From: Flavobacteriaceae bacterium
GTDB lineage: Bacteria > Bacteroidota > Bacteroidia > Flavobacteriales > Flavobacteriaceae
Assembly (NCBI GenBank): GCA_026988355.1
Contig: JALSLK010000089.1
Coordinates: 20,310 to 84,309 of the forward strand
Direction: 5' to 3'
Length of the DNA stretch: 64,000 bases
The stretch's first letter is position 1, and every line of letters begins with the position of its first letter. The notes beneath the pieces are model-generated. The model was given only the letters and a program-made list of their open reading frames with translations. It was not told the DNA's origin and searched no databases. Below, one piece after another: positions 53,091 through 63,055 of the stretch. The translations under genes were made by a program, and so were the position numbers.

Positions 53091-53129
53091 AAATAATTTA
53101 TAACGTATTTTGATGTTGAGTTGGTATTA
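53091..53129 (+). repeat. Partial palindromic intergenic element (copy D)
   Basis: Right arm only: ATAATTTATAACGTATTTTG followed by ATGTTGAGTTGGTATTA. It matches copy C closely, including the ATAATTTATA loop side. It lies between the LRR gene and the convergent topB, touching the last bases of topB. Confidence 0.7.
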
Positions 53130-55436
53130 ATTCGAATTTAATAAGATAGAAGTTACCAAGTCTTTAGTTAATGGTTTTCCATTAGCTTTTTGTCTAATAG
53201 CATCAAAATCATATTTAAAATTACAACCTGTTTTATATGCACTACAGCCATAAGCGGTTTTTCCTTTAATAATATTTCCAGCATTACATTTTGGACAGCG
53301 AATATTATTGCTTGTAGGTTTAGAAGAATTCTCATTAATTTTTAAAATCAACTTAAAATCTGTATCAAAAATAACAGTACCATCTATTTTACCAGTATCA
53401 GATTTAAAACCTTTTAAATTAACGGTACTACCTTTACTTACTAACCTAACAAATTGGTTGTCCGATATTTTTTTAGACATAAATTGAAATGGTAATCTAA
53501 AATTACAACCAGATTTATAAGCACTGCAACCATAAGCTGTTTTGCCTTTTAATAGTGTGCCGTTTTTACATTTTGGGCAGGTTTGTTGTTGAATTCCTTT
53601 CTTTTTTGTTTTATTAGTAGCAATTCTAGTATTATTAGTTAAATTGTTTTGGGCAGAAATATTGGCACGTACCTTTTCACTACGAACTTCATAAACCAAT
53701 TGGTCTACCATTTTTTTCATATTTTTAATAAAGGTACCAGCATTAAAGTTTCCTTTTTCAATTTCTTTCAATTGTTTTTCCCATCTACCAGTAAGTTCTG
53801 CCGATTTTAAGAGTATATTCTTAATCGTATCAATCAGCTTAATACCAGTTTCGGTAGGTAAAAGTTGTTTTTTCTTACGTTTTATATATTTACGTCGAAA
53901 TAAAGTTTCAATAATATTGGCACGAGTAGAAGGTCTACCAATACCATTTTCTTTCATAATATCGCGTAAGTCATCATCATCTACTTGCTTTCCTGCAGTT
54001 TCCATAGCGCGTAAAAGTGTAGCTTCTGTATAATATTTTGGAGCTTTAGTTTCTTTTTCTAAAAAAGAGGGATCGTGCGAACCTTTTTCGCCTTTTACAA
54101 ATGTTGGGAGTATGTTTTTTTCTTCCGTATTCCGTTTTCTGTCCTTTTCATTTTGTTTTTCAAAAACCACACGCCAACCTTTTTCTAAAATTTCTTTACC
54201 AGTGGTTCTAAAAGTAACATCGCCAGCTTTACCAATAACTGCGGTGTTAGAAACACTACAATCTTCATAAAAAACAGCAATAAACCGTTTTGTAATAATA
54301 TCGTAAACTCGTTGCTGATTGTATTGTAAGTTCATTTCTACACCAGTTGGAATAATTGCGTGGTGATCGGTTACTTTTTTATCGTTAAATACACGTGTGG
54401 TTTTTTTAATTTTTTTACCTAATAAAGAACCCGTTAAGTGTGCATATTTTGTTAAATTCTTTAATATGCCATTTACTTTAGGATATACATCATTTGGAAG
54501 AAAAGTAGTATCTACTCTAGGATACGTTACTACTTTTTGCTCGTATAATTTCTGTACCATTTTAAGAGTTTCGTCTGCAGTAAAACCAAATTTGGTATTG
54601 CAATAGACTTGTAAACCAGTTAAATCAAATAATTTAGGCGCATATTCTTTTCCTTTTTTCTTAGTAACGGAAACAATTTCAAAATCACTTTCTTTGACTT
54701 TAGCAGCTAAAACTTCGCCATCTTCTTTTTTAAGAAAACGGCCTTCTTCACAATTAAATAGAGTTTTTCGATACAGCGTTTGTAATTCCCAATACGGTTT
54801 AGGTATAAAATTTACAATTTCTTTATACCGTCTAACCAACATAGCCAACGTAGGAGTTTGTACTCTGCCAACCGATAAAACTTGCTTGTAACCGCCATGT
54901 TTTACAGTATATAAACGAGTAGCATTCATGCCTAAAAGCCAATCGCCAATCGCTCTCGAAAAACCAGCATAATACAAATTGTCATAATCTGAAGCAGGTT
55001 TTAAATTTTTAAAACCTTCTTTAATAGCTTCTGTAGTTAATGAAGAAATCCAAAGACGTTCTACCTTACCAGTATAACCAGCTTGATTAATAACCCAACG
55101 CTGTATTAACTCTCCTTCTTGACCAGCATCGCCACAGTTTATAATAACATCCGCTTTTTTAAATAAACCTTTTACAATATTAAATTGTTTCTGAATACCA
55201 TCATTACTAGTAACTTTCGTTTGAAATTTTTCGGGAAGCATCGGTAAATTATTTAAATCCCAACTTTTCCAATAAGCCTTGTAATCGTGAGGCTCAAATA
55301 AAGTACAAAGGTGACCAAAAGTATAAGTAACTGCATAGCCATTACCTTCATAGTAGCCATCACGTTTGGTGTTTGCGCCTAAAACAGATGCAATTTCACG
55401 AGCTACGCTTGGTTTTTCGGCAATACAGACTTTCAT
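53127..55436 (-). CDS. topB: DNA topoisomerase III
   Basis: 769 residues. The Toprim domain opens 'MKVCIAEKPSVAREIASVLGA', and further motifs are 'NCGDAGQEGELIQRWV', 'SVGRVQTPTLAMLVRR' and the active-site 'YPRVDTTFLPNDVY' with its Tyr. 'NGIGRPSTRANIIETL' is the usual type IA signature. Two zinc-ribbon modules at the C-terminus ('CPKCKNGTLLKGKTAYGCSAYKSGC' and a near copy with 'CNAGNIIKGKTAYGC') bind DNA. It decatenates and relaxes DNA. TopB is often carried on accessory DNA, but here it sits among housekeeping genes. Confidence 0.96.
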   Translation of the reverse strand: MKVCIAEKPSVAREIASVLGANTKRDGYYEGNGYAVTYTFGHLCTLFEPHDYKAYWKSWDLNNLPMLPEKFQTKVTSNDGIQKQFNIVKGLFKKADVIINCGDAGQEGELIQRWVINQAGYTGKVERLWISSLTTEAIKEGFKNLKPASDYDNLYYAGFSRAIGDWLLGMNATRLYTVKHGGYKQVLSVGRVQTPTLAMLVRRYKEIVNFIPKPYWELQTLYRKTLFNCEEGRFLKKEDGEVLAAKVKESDFEIVSVTKKKGKEYAPKLFDLTGLQVYCNTKFGFTADETLKMVQKLYEQKVVTYPRVDTTFLPNDVYPKVNGILKNLTKYAHLTGSLLGKKIKKTTRVFNDKKVTDHHAIIPTGVEMNLQYNQQRVYDIITKRFIAVFYEDCSVSNTAVIGKAGDVTFRTTGKEILEKGWRVVFEKQNEKDRKRNTEEKNILPTFVKGEKGSHDPSFLEKETKAPKYYTEATLLRAMETAGKQVDDDDLRDIMKENGIGRPSTRANIIETLFRRKYIKRKKKQLLPTETGIKLIDTIKNILLKSAELTGRWEKQLKEIEKGNFNAGTFIKNMKKMVDQLVYEVRSEKVRANISAQNNLTNNTRIATNKTKKKGIQQQTCPKCKNGTLLKGKTAYGCSAYKSGCNFRLPFQFMSKKISDNQFVRLVSKGSTVNLKGFKSDTGKIDGTVIFDTDFKLILKINENSSKPTSNNIRCPKCNAGNIIKGKTAYGCSAYKTGCNFKYDFDAIRQKANGKPLTKDLVTSILLNSN

Positions 55437-55529
55437 TGTGATTAGAGAATTTAAAAAATTAAAAATTGCGGTTCAAAATTAAGATTTTATATTTAGGTAA
55501 CAATTATGGAGCGTTTAAAATTTAATAAT

Positions 55530-55537
55530 TATCTTTG
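55530..55537 (+). promoter_or_regulatory. Putative -7 box of the SEC-C gene
   Basis: TATCTTTG fits TAnnTTTG and lies 31 bp before the ATG. It stands in the 132-bp gap between divergent topB and this gene. Confidence 0.45.
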
Positions 55538-55568
55538 TTTGTGTTAAAATAAAAAAAATAGTTTTAGT

Positions 55569-57152
55569 ATGGAGAAACAGTACAAATTCCTAGAATATAA
55601 AATAACAACAGATACTGATTTTCTAGATAAAGAAAATCATCTTACACCATATTTAAAAAATAAGTTGCAAAAACTTCATAAAAAAGCACTTAAGGGAGAT
55701 TTAAAAATGGTAAATACATTTTATGAATTAATTCAGAAATTTCCAAAAAATCCACAATTAAAAAATTATTTATCTACATTATATGCAAGTAGTGGTGATA
55801 GCGAAAAGGCTTTTGAGATAAATCATTGGATATTGACGGAGCATCCTAATTATTTATTCGGCAAAATAAATATGGCAAACGAATATTACTTAAAAGAAAT
55901 GTATGAAAAAATACCAGAGATTTTAGGCGAATATATGGAAATACAAATGCTATATCCAGAAAGGAAAGTTTTTCAAATGCAAGAAGTATTAACATTTTTT
56001 GGAATAGCTATCAAATATTTTTCGGCAATTAGAAAGTTTAAGGAAGCCGAATTGCGTTTAAATATTTTAGAACAAATTGATACCAATGGAGATTATTATG
56101 AAGATGCGTCTAAAACCTTTTTTTTACATTTAAATTTAGCTGCTATGGAGCGAATGGAAGAAGAAGAAGAATCAAGGATTGAAGTAAAATGTGATGTGTC
56201 AAAAAATAAATATAAACAAACCACAAAAAAACCAGTATTTATTCATAAAGAAATAGAACAAATATACTTATTTGATATTGATATTAAACATGAGATATTA
56301 GATGCTATTTTAACGCTTCCGAAAGAAACATTACAGCAAGATTTAGAAAAAGTATTGATAGATAGTTTGTCTCGATATGATTATTATATAGAAAAAGAAA
56401 AGAATGAAGGTTATAATACAGACGAATTTACATTTGTCGTTCATGCATTATTTTTATTAAAAGAAATAGGTGCAACATCTAGTTTACCAATTATTTTAGA
56501 AGTGTTAAGACAAGATGAAATTTATATTGAATTATTTATAAATGAATTCTTAACCGAAAATATTTGGGAAGTACTCTTTGTGTTAGGAAAAAAACACTTG
56601 AATCTTTACGAAAATTTTATGAGAGAAGAAGGAGTGTATACGTACTCCAAAAGTGCCGTTTTATCTGCAGTAGCACAATTTTATTTTCATGAAATAATTT
56701 CAAAAGATATTATTTTAAATTGGCATACAAAAATAATTAAATTCTATTTAAAAGCAGATATAGAAGATAATGTAATTGATAGTTCGGTAAATGGTTTTAT
56801 TGTTAATAATTTACTTGATTTTAAAGCAAAAGAATTACTTTTATTGATACAACAATTATATGATAAAAATTATGTGGATCTTTTTGCCTGTGGAAATTTT
56901 GAAGACGTAAAAAAAGAAATGAAAAGTGATGAAAATTTAGATGGTAAAATACCAAAAATTAGTGACATCTATGAAATTTATACTTCTTATACAGATTTTG
57001 AGATAGAAGAAGATTATACAGATAACGAATATAACGAATATATTGATACTATCGCTGGCACCATTATTAACGAAACTAAAAAAGTAGGAAGAAATGAACC
57101 TTGTCCATGTGGAAGCAGAAAAAAGTACAAAAAATGTTGTTTAAATAAATAA
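55569..57152 (+). CDS. DUF1186-like protein with C-terminal SEC-C zinc motif
   Basis: 527 residues, soluble. The N-terminal half (about 40-180) has TPR-like helices ('NPQLKNYLSTLYASSGDSEKAFEIN'-type; core 'LSTLYASSGDSEKAFEI'). The middle resembles DUF1186. The C-terminus is the SEC-C zinc motif 'GRNEPCPCGSRKKYKKCC', as in SecA tails and many ribosome- or protein-interacting factors. No enzyme motif is apparent. A role in protein targeting or quality control is inferred only from SEC-C. Confidence 0.88.
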   Translation: MEKQYKFLEYKITTDTDFLDKENHLTPYLKNKLQKLHKKALKGDLKMVNTFYELIQKFPKNPQLKNYLSTLYASSGDSEKAFEINHWILTEHPNYLFGKINMANEYYLKEMYEKIPEILGEYMEIQMLYPERKVFQMQEVLTFFGIAIKYFSAIRKFKEAELRLNILEQIDTNGDYYEDASKTFFLHLNLAAMERMEEEEESRIEVKCDVSKNKYKQTTKKPVFIHKEIEQIYLFDIDIKHEILDAILTLPKETLQQDLEKVLIDSLSRYDYYIEKEKNEGYNTDEFTFVVHALFLLKEIGATSSLPIILEVLRQDEIYIELFINEFLTENIWEVLFVLGKKHLNLYENFMREEGVYTYSKSAVLSAVAQFYFHEIISKDIILNWHTKIIKFYLKADIEDNVIDSSVNGFIVNNLLDFKAKELLLLIQQLYDKNYVDLFACGNFEDVKKEMKSDENLDGKIPKISDIYEIYTSYTDFEIEEDYTDNEYNEYIDTIAGTIINETKKVGRNEPCPCGSRKKYKKCCLNK

Positions 57153-57172
57153 GAGCAAACAATATTTAAACA

Positions 57173-57180
57173 TATCTTTG
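57173..57180 (+). promoter_or_regulatory. Putative -7 box of the DEAD-box gene
   Basis: TATCTTTG fits TAnnTTTG and ends 9 bp before the ATG at 57189 and 36 bp before the ATG at 57216. It favours the second start with a short leader. Confidence 0.45.
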
Positions 57181-57215
57181 CAAAACAAATGTACAAACGA
57201 ATTAACAATACAAAA

Positions 57216-58325
57216 ATGACATTCAAGCAACTAGGAGTTCGTAAAGATTTTATAGAAGGATTGGCAGAACTAGGAATAAAAATACCAACCGAAATACAGA
57301 AAGAAACCATTCCGATATTGTTACAAGAAAAAACGGACTTTATAGGTTTGGCACAGACAGGTACTGGAAAAACTGCTGCATTTGGATTGCCAATATTACA
57401 GCAAATAGATGCAAGTCAACCATTAGTACAAGCATTGATTTTATCGCCAACACGAGAATTAGTACAGCAAATAAAAAAGCAGTTATTCAAATTTACAAAA
57501 TACGCTACGGATAAAATATTTGTAGAAGCAGTATTTGGAGGAGAAAAAATAGACAAACAAATAAATAATTTACGAAGACCAACACATGTTATTGTCGCAA
57601 CACCTGGACGATTAATTGATTTAATAGAACGAAAATCTATAAACCTAAGAAACATACAAACGGTTGTTTTAGATGAGGCAGACGAAATGTTGAGTATGGG
57701 ATTTAAACAAGAACTAAACAAAATTCTAGAATACACAAGTGGAAGTCGTAAGACATGGCTTTTTTCAGCAACATTTCCAGAAGAAATACAACGTATAGTA
57801 AAAACCTATATGGAAGGAGATATTGCCAGAGTAGAAGTAAATAAAAAATCCTTAGTAAATGCGAATATTACACATCAATTTAAAATGACAACACTAGCAA
57901 ATAAACTAGATGTGCTAATTAATTTACTAGAAAGTAAAGGAGACGAAAGAGGAATTCTATTTTGTAGAACCAAATTAGGAGCACAAAAACTAGCAAGCGA
58001 ACTACGAGAAGAAGGTTTCTCTGTAGGAGCACTAGAAGGAGACATGCAGCAAAGAGAGCGCGACAAAGTAATGAGAGCATTTAAAAAAGAGAATTTACAG
58101 TATATGGTCTCTACAGATGTTTCGGCAAGAGGAATTGATGTGCAAGGCTTAGGCTTTATTATTCATCATCAATTGCCAGAAAAAATAGAATATTATACAC
58201 ATCGTAGCGGAAGAACAGCAAGAGCAGGTAAAAAAGGATTTTCAATAGCATTAGTATTACATAGCGAAATGCAACAAATCTACGATATCGAAAAAAAATT
58301 GAACATTAAATTTGAAGAAGTTTAA
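57216..58325 (+). CDS. DEAD-box ATP-dependent RNA helicase
   Basis: 369 residues with only the two RecA-like domains and no long C-terminal extension. The Q motif 'GIKIPTEIQKETIP' is followed by motif I 'AQTGTGKT', Ia 'SPTRELVQQ', 'TPGRLID', motif II 'DEAD', 'SAT', IV 'GILFCRTK', V 'STDVSARGID' and VI 'HRSGRTARAG'. It remodels RNA, probably in ribosome assembly or mRNA decay. Start: ATG 57216 suits family length and the -7 box; an upstream ATG at 57189 would give nine extra residues. Confidence 0.95.
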   Translation: MTFKQLGVRKDFIEGLAELGIKIPTEIQKETIPILLQEKTDFIGLAQTGTGKTAAFGLPILQQIDASQPLVQALILSPTRELVQQIKKQLFKFTKYATDKIFVEAVFGGEKIDKQINNLRRPTHVIVATPGRLIDLIERKSINLRNIQTVVLDEADEMLSMGFKQELNKILEYTSGSRKTWLFSATFPEEIQRIVKTYMEGDIARVEVNKKSLVNANITHQFKMTTLANKLDVLINLLESKGDERGILFCRTKLGAQKLASELREEGFSVGALEGDMQQRERDKVMRAFKKENLQYMVSTDVSARGIDVQGLGFIIHHQLPEKIEYYTHRSGRTARAGKKGFSIALVLHSEMQQIYDIEKKLNIKFEEV

Positions 58326-58355
58326 TTCTGCTAAAAAAAGATTTAAAATTTACAG

Positions 58356-58988
58356 ATGAGTATCATATACAGTTTAGATATCATAGGAACGTTTTCTTTT
58401 GCAATTAGTGGAGCACTTGTAGCATCTAAAAAAAAATTTGACTTATTTGGTGTTGTAATTATTGCATTTGTAACAGCAGTTGGAGGAGGAATGATGCGAG
58501 ATGTCTTAATTAATTACCATCCTATAAACTGGATAGGAGACTTAAATTATATCTGGACTATATTAATAGCAGTATTATTTGCGTTTTTATTTAAAAGTAA
58601 AATTTTACCACTTAGTAAAACACTATTTTTATTTGATACTATTGGTATTGGTGTTTTTACAATGTTAGGAACCGAAAAAGGATTAAATTTTGGATTACAT
58701 CCATTTGTAGCAGTAGTAATGGGTGTTGTTTCAGCGGTAATGGGAGGTGTTTTAAGAGATGTGTTAACACAAAAAACACCATTAATTTTTAAAAAAGAGA
58801 TTTATGCTTTGGCTTGTTTTATTGGCGCATTTACATTTTTAGTGTTACATCATGTAAAAGCACCACATAATGTACAATATATTATTACTATTTTAACAGT
58901 AGTAATTATTCGGCTAATTGCCGTAAAATTTCATTTAGAATTGCCAAAAATAAAAGACGATTTATTTACAAAAAATAGAAATAATTAA
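58356..58988 (+). CDS. TRIC-type cation channel family (UPF0126) membrane protein
   Basis: 210 residues, seven hydrophobic segments in two inverted repeats. The tell-tale glycine-rich repeats are 'AVGGGMMRDVL' and 'AVMGGVLRDVL'. 'SIIYSLDIIGTFSFAISGALVA' is the usual N-terminus. The family forms trimeric monovalent-cation channels. It lies 30 bp after the helicase and 7 bp before the MDR reductase. Confidence 0.93.
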   Translation: MSIIYSLDIIGTFSFAISGALVASKKKFDLFGVVIIAFVTAVGGGMMRDVLINYHPINWIGDLNYIWTILIAVLFAFLFKSKILPLSKTLFLFDTIGIGVFTMLGTEKGLNFGLHPFVAVVMGVVSAVMGGVLRDVLTQKTPLIFKKEIYALACFIGAFTFLVLHHVKAPHNVQYIITILTVVIIRLIAVKFHLELPKIKDDLFTKNRNN

Positions 58989-58995
58989 TTATAGA

Positions 58996-59997
58996 ATGAA
59001 TAAACAACTATTATTTAAGAAACGACCAGTTGGAATGCCAACACCAGATGTTTGGGAAGTAAAAAAAAATAACCTTCCAGAACTAAAAGAAGGCGAAGTT
59101 TTAATAGAACAACATTATGTGTCATTAGATCCTGCGATGCGAGGATGGATGAAAGATAGTAAGTCTTATATGAAGCCAATTGCAATTGGAGAAGTTATGA
59201 GAGCAGGTTCAATAGGAAAAGTAATAAAAACAAATAACCATCCAAAGTATAAAATTGGAGATTGTTTAACAGGTTGGGGAGGAGTACAGCAGTTTGTTAT
59301 CACAAACGGAAAAGATTGGTATAAAGTTGACGACACAATCGCACCAATGCCATTATACCTTAGTACCTTAGGGATGACAGGAATGACTGCGTATTTTGGA
59401 ATTTTAGAAGTAGGTAAAATTAAAGAAAATGATGTTGTATTGGTATCAGGTGCCGCAGGAGCAGTTGGAAGTATTGTAGGGCAAATAGCAAAAATTAAAG
59501 GCTGTAAAGTAATCGGAATAGCAGGAGGAAAAGAAAAGTGTGCATATTTGATAAATGAATTGGGTTTTGATGAAGCAATAGACTATAAGTCAGCAGAATT
59601 ATATGAGGCAGTAAAGGAAAAATGCCCAAAAGGTGTCGATGTTTTTTTTGATAATGTAGGAGGTAAAATATTAGATGTTGCTTTGGCAAACTTACGAATG
59701 CATGCACGAGTTGTAATTTGTGGCGCCATATCGCAATACAATAATGAAGAAAAAATTGTTGGTCCAAGTAATTATCTATCCCTGTTAGTTAATAGAGCAA
59801 CCATGCAAGGAATGTTAGTTATGGATTATGCAAATAAATATACCATTGCAGCACAAGAAATGGGACAATGGTTAATGCTAGGAAAATTAAAAAGTAAAGA
59901 AGCAATCTATACAGGAATAGAAAATTTTTATCAAACATTTGAACGATTATTTACTGGAGATAAAAAAGGAAAGTTGATATTAAAAATTAAAGAATAA
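58996..59997 (+). CDS. NADP-dependent MDR oxidoreductase (CurA/leukotriene B4 dehydrogenase-like)
   Basis: 333 residues without the catalytic zinc. 'YVSLDPAMRGWM' and 'VMRAGSIGKVI' in the GroES-like domain, then the Rossmann motif 'VSGAAGAVGSIVGQIAKIKG' and 'GVDVFFDNVGGKILD' are those of the prostaglandin/curcumin reductase subgroup. It reduces double bonds of enones or aldehydes with NADPH. It is directly followed by a DUF1456 gene at 5 bp, so probably co-transcribed. Confidence 0.93.
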   Translation: MNKQLLFKKRPVGMPTPDVWEVKKNNLPELKEGEVLIEQHYVSLDPAMRGWMKDSKSYMKPIAIGEVMRAGSIGKVIKTNNHPKYKIGDCLTGWGGVQQFVITNGKDWYKVDDTIAPMPLYLSTLGMTGMTAYFGILEVGKIKENDVVLVSGAAGAVGSIVGQIAKIKGCKVIGIAGGKEKCAYLINELGFDEAIDYKSAELYEAVKEKCPKGVDVFFDNVGGKILDVALANLRMHARVVICGAISQYNNEEKIVGPSNYLSLLVNRATMQGMLVMDYANKYTIAAQEMGQWLMLGKLKSKEAIYTGIENFYQTFERLFTGDKKGKLILKIKE

Positions 59998-60002
59998 CGA
60001 AT

Positions 60003-60242
60003 ATGGGACTAACAAATAACGATATTATGAAAAAACTTCGCGTAGCACACAAGCTACGAGATACAGATATTGTTGAAATATTAAATTTGGTAGATTTTAA
60101 GGTTACTACGAGTGAATTAGGAGCTATTTTTAGAAGAGAAAATCATCCCAAGTATATGGAATGTGGAGATCAATTTTTACGTAATTTTTTAAATGGATTA
60201 GTTATTCATCTAAGAGGCCCAATGCCTACAAAAAAAAAGTAA
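60003..60242 (+). CDS. DUF1456 family protein, single-repeat form
   Basis: 79 residues. 'MGLTNNDIMKKLRVAHKLRDTDIVEIL' is a DUF1456 opening, and 'RRENHPKYMECGDQFLRNFLNGLV' ends the single repeat. The E. coli relative YehS has two such repeats. The function is unknown. This copy is complete but half as long; whether it is a natural one-repeat version or a loss of the second half is not clear from sequence alone. Confidence 0.82.
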   Translation: MGLTNNDIMKKLRVAHKLRDTDIVEILNLVDFKVTTSELGAIFRRENHPKYMECGDQFLRNFLNGLVIHLRGPMPTKKK

Positions 60243-60342
60243 TGCAATTAACCCAATATCAAACAGGATAAAGAGGTAAAAAGTTGGATTTCAAATTAAT
60301 TTTAAATACTTTAGCGTCTTAAATTAATTTAAAATTTTTAAG

Positions 60343-63051
60343 ATGCTTAAAAAAATACTATTTCCAGTAGTCCTATTGTCTACTTTTATGATGTTAGGTC
60401 AAAATATATGGAAGAAATCTTCTAATGACATAAAAGACAATGTTGTGTTTGTAAAATCACATTTACCATCGCAATATCAATTATTCCATTTGGATATGGA
60501 ATCTATTAAATCTAAATTACAAAATATAGCAAACAATGAGAATGTTTCTGTAATAAACTCGAATACAATTTTAGATTTTCCTTCTGAAAATGGAAAAATG
60601 CAACGATTTAAAATGGTAGAAATCTCTATAATGGAAGATGCATTAGCAGCACAATTTCCTATGATTAAAACTTATTTAGGACAAGGAATTGACGATCCAA
60701 CAGCAACATTGCGAATGAGTATTGGTACAGATGGACTACACGTTATGGTTCTTGCAGCAGGGAAATCTGCAATGCTCATCGATCCATATACAAAAAATAG
60801 AGATAAATATATTTTGTATTCTGCAAGTAATTTACCAATTTTAAATGAATTTACTTGCGAAGTAAAAGACGAAGTAGCTAGACAAACAACTACATCGACA
60901 GATTTTCAATTTAATGCAACAGATGGTAGGATAAGACAATATAGATTAGCAGTTGCGTGTACTATAGAGTATTCTGCATACCACTTAAATAACCAAGGAA
61001 TCCCAAATTCTGCAACTACAGCTACAAAAAAAGCCGCAGTACTTTCGGCAATAGTAAATACAGTTAATAGAGTATCTGGAATTTATACCAAAGAAACCGC
61101 CGTAAGATTTGTTTTAGTAGGAAATAATTCCAATATTATATTTATCGATTCCGATAATTTCACAAATACCAATGCAAATGCATTAATAATAGAGAGCCAA
61201 ACACAAATTACAAATATTATTGGTTCTGGTAATTTTGATGTAGGACATACCTTTAGTACAGGAGGAGGAGGGTTAGCTTCTTTAGGTTCTATTTGTTTTA
61301 TCAATGCTAAAGCTAGAGGGATTACAGGTTCTGGACAACCAATAGGAGATTTCTATGATGTAGATTATGTTGCACATGAATTAGGACATCAATTTGGAGC
61401 AAACCATACATTCAATACAACGACTTCTGCAAATAGCTGTGGAGCACAAAGAAATACTTCAACAGCAGGAGAGCCTGGTGGAGGAACAACAATAATGGCT
61501 TATGCTGGTATTTGTGGAGGTGCAAATGTACAAGCAAATTCAGATGCTTATTTTCATCATTTTAGTTTACAAGAAATATATACTAGAATAACATCATCAC
61601 CAACTTGTGCTTTACAAACAAATACAGGAAATAACGAACCTACCGCAAATGCAGGGCCAAATGTAGTAATTCCAAAAGGAACAGCTTATATATTAGAAGG
61701 GCAAGCAACCGATCCAGATGGCGATACAATTACGTATTGTTGGGAACAGGTAGATACTGCACATGCACCAGAGCCATTAACATCTAGTGCAACTGTAGGG
61801 CCAGCATACCGTTCTTTATTTCCAACGACTTCTCCAAATCGTTTTATGCCAGCATTTGAAACCGTTTTTGGAGGAAGTTTACAATCTACTTGGGAAGTAA
61901 CTCCAACTGTGGGAAGAACATTAAATTTTAGATTAACAACACGCGATAATAGAGCAGATGGAGGACAGTCAAACTCCGATGCAAAAACAGTAACGGTTTC
62001 TAATACAGCAGGACCATTTGCAGTTACATCGCAAACAGTTGCAGAAACATGGAACACAGGAGAAAATAAAACAATTAGTTGGCTTGTTGCAGGAACTACG
62101 GCAAATGGTGTAAATGCAGCAAATGTAGATATTTTATTAGTCGATAGTTTTGGAAATGTACTGTCTACTTTAGTTAGCAATACGGCTAATGATGGATCAC
62201 AAATAATAACAGTCCCAAGCATTATTGCTTCGACTACTAGAATTATGGTAAAAGGAAGTAATCATATTTTTTATGCTATTAATAGTGCAACTATAAGCGT
62301 AAATTCTCAACCACAATGTACAGGATTATGTGCATCGTTAGGTAATAATGGTAATAATTACGATTATGTAATTAACTCCGTAGCTTTTAATACCATAAAT
62401 AATACGTCTTCTAATACACATACTCCATATACTGATTTCACATCCATTTCAACAGATTTAGTTCTTGGTACTAGTTATGATTTAACAATTAGTCAATATA
62501 CACTTGGAGCTACTTATCCTTCGAGAGCTGTTGTTTGGATTGACTGGAATAGAGATTGTATTTTTAATACAACCGATGAAGAATTTCGTTTTCCAAATCA
62601 AATTAATGGTATATTTCCTGCAACGATTAGTATACAAGTTCCAGCAACAGCTTCACTTGGTAATATGACCATGCGAATTTCTATTAAAAATTCTACTACT
62701 GCTACATACAATACATCTTGTCAAATTGGTTTTATTGGAGAGGTCGAAGATTATACGGTTGTTGTTACCAGTAATGCAGCAACTACGGATATCGCAAATT
62801 TTGAAGAGTTTAGTTTGAGTCCAAATCCAAATGATGGTAATTTTTCTATAGCATTAAAATCAAATAGTACAGAAGATATTCATGTAAAAGTATATGATAT
62901 TATTGGAAGAGAAGTATATCGTCAAAGCTATGTAAATAATGCGTCCGTTTTTAACAAAGAAATTAACTTAAATAACGTAGAGGCTGGAATTTATCTTGTA
63001 AATATATCAGATGGAATACGTTTTAATACAGAGCGAATTATTATAAAATAG
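60343..63051 (+). CDS. T9SS-secreted reprolysin-like zinc metalloprotease with GEVED domain
   Basis: 902 residues. Signal peptide about 1-19, a prodomain-like region with fibronectin-type beta strands, then a metzincin domain whose zinc site 'HELGHQFGANH' begins at residue 345. A conserved 'IMAYAGICGGANVQ' Met-turn follows near 385. Next are 'PTANAGPNVVIPKGTAYILEGQATDPDGD' (in parts; PKD/Ig-like region), a GEVED domain at about 740-815 ('VWIDWNRDCIFNTTDEEFRF'), and a T9SS tail ('LSPNPNDGNFSIAL ... IIIK'). It is an exported protease likely to attack host or environmental proteins. Confidence 0.94.
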   Translation: MLKKILFPVVLLSTFMMLGQNIWKKSSNDIKDNVVFVKSHLPSQYQLFHLDMESIKSKLQNIANNENVSVINSNTILDFPSENGKMQRFKMVEISIMEDALAAQFPMIKTYLGQGIDDPTATLRMSIGTDGLHVMVLAAGKSAMLIDPYTKNRDKYILYSASNLPILNEFTCEVKDEVARQTTTSTDFQFNATDGRIRQYRLAVACTIEYSAYHLNNQGIPNSATTATKKAAVLSAIVNTVNRVSGIYTKETAVRFVLVGNNSNIIFIDSDNFTNTNANALIIESQTQITNIIGSGNFDVGHTFSTGGGGLASLGSICFINAKARGITGSGQPIGDFYDVDYVAHELGHQFGANHTFNTTTSANSCGAQRNTSTAGEPGGGTTIMAYAGICGGANVQANSDAYFHHFSLQEIYTRITSSPTCALQTNTGNNEPTANAGPNVVIPKGTAYILEGQATDPDGDTITYCWEQVDTAHAPEPLTSSATVGPAYRSLFPTTSPNRFMPAFETVFGGSLQSTWEVTPTVGRTLNFRLTTRDNRADGGQSNSDAKTVTVSNTAGPFAVTSQTVAETWNTGENKTISWLVAGTTANGVNAANVDILLVDSFGNVLSTLVSNTANDGSQIITVPSIIASTTRIMVKGSNHIFYAINSATISVNSQPQCTGLCASLGNNGNNYDYVINSVAFNTINNTSSNTHTPYTDFTSISTDLVLGTSYDLTISQYTLGATYPSRAVVWIDWNRDCIFNTTDEEFRFPNQINGIFPATISIQVPATASLGNMTMRISIKNSTTATYNTSCQIGFIGEVEDYTVVVTSNAATTDIANFEEFSLSPNPNDGNFSIALKSNSTEDIHVKVYDIIGREVYRQSYVNNASVFNKEINLNNVEAGIYLVNISDGIRFNTERIIIK

Positions 63052-63055
63052 TTTT

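Noticed and set aside
53127..55436. TopB as evidence of an integrative element
   Set aside because: TopB is common on such elements, but no relaxase, mobilisation, integrase or att-like repeat is near, and its neighbours are ordinary.
61686..62222. Antisense ORF (178 aa) in the metalloprotease gene
   Set aside because: It runs opposite to a well-supported gene, has no promoter or start signal, and its composition follows the other strand's codons.
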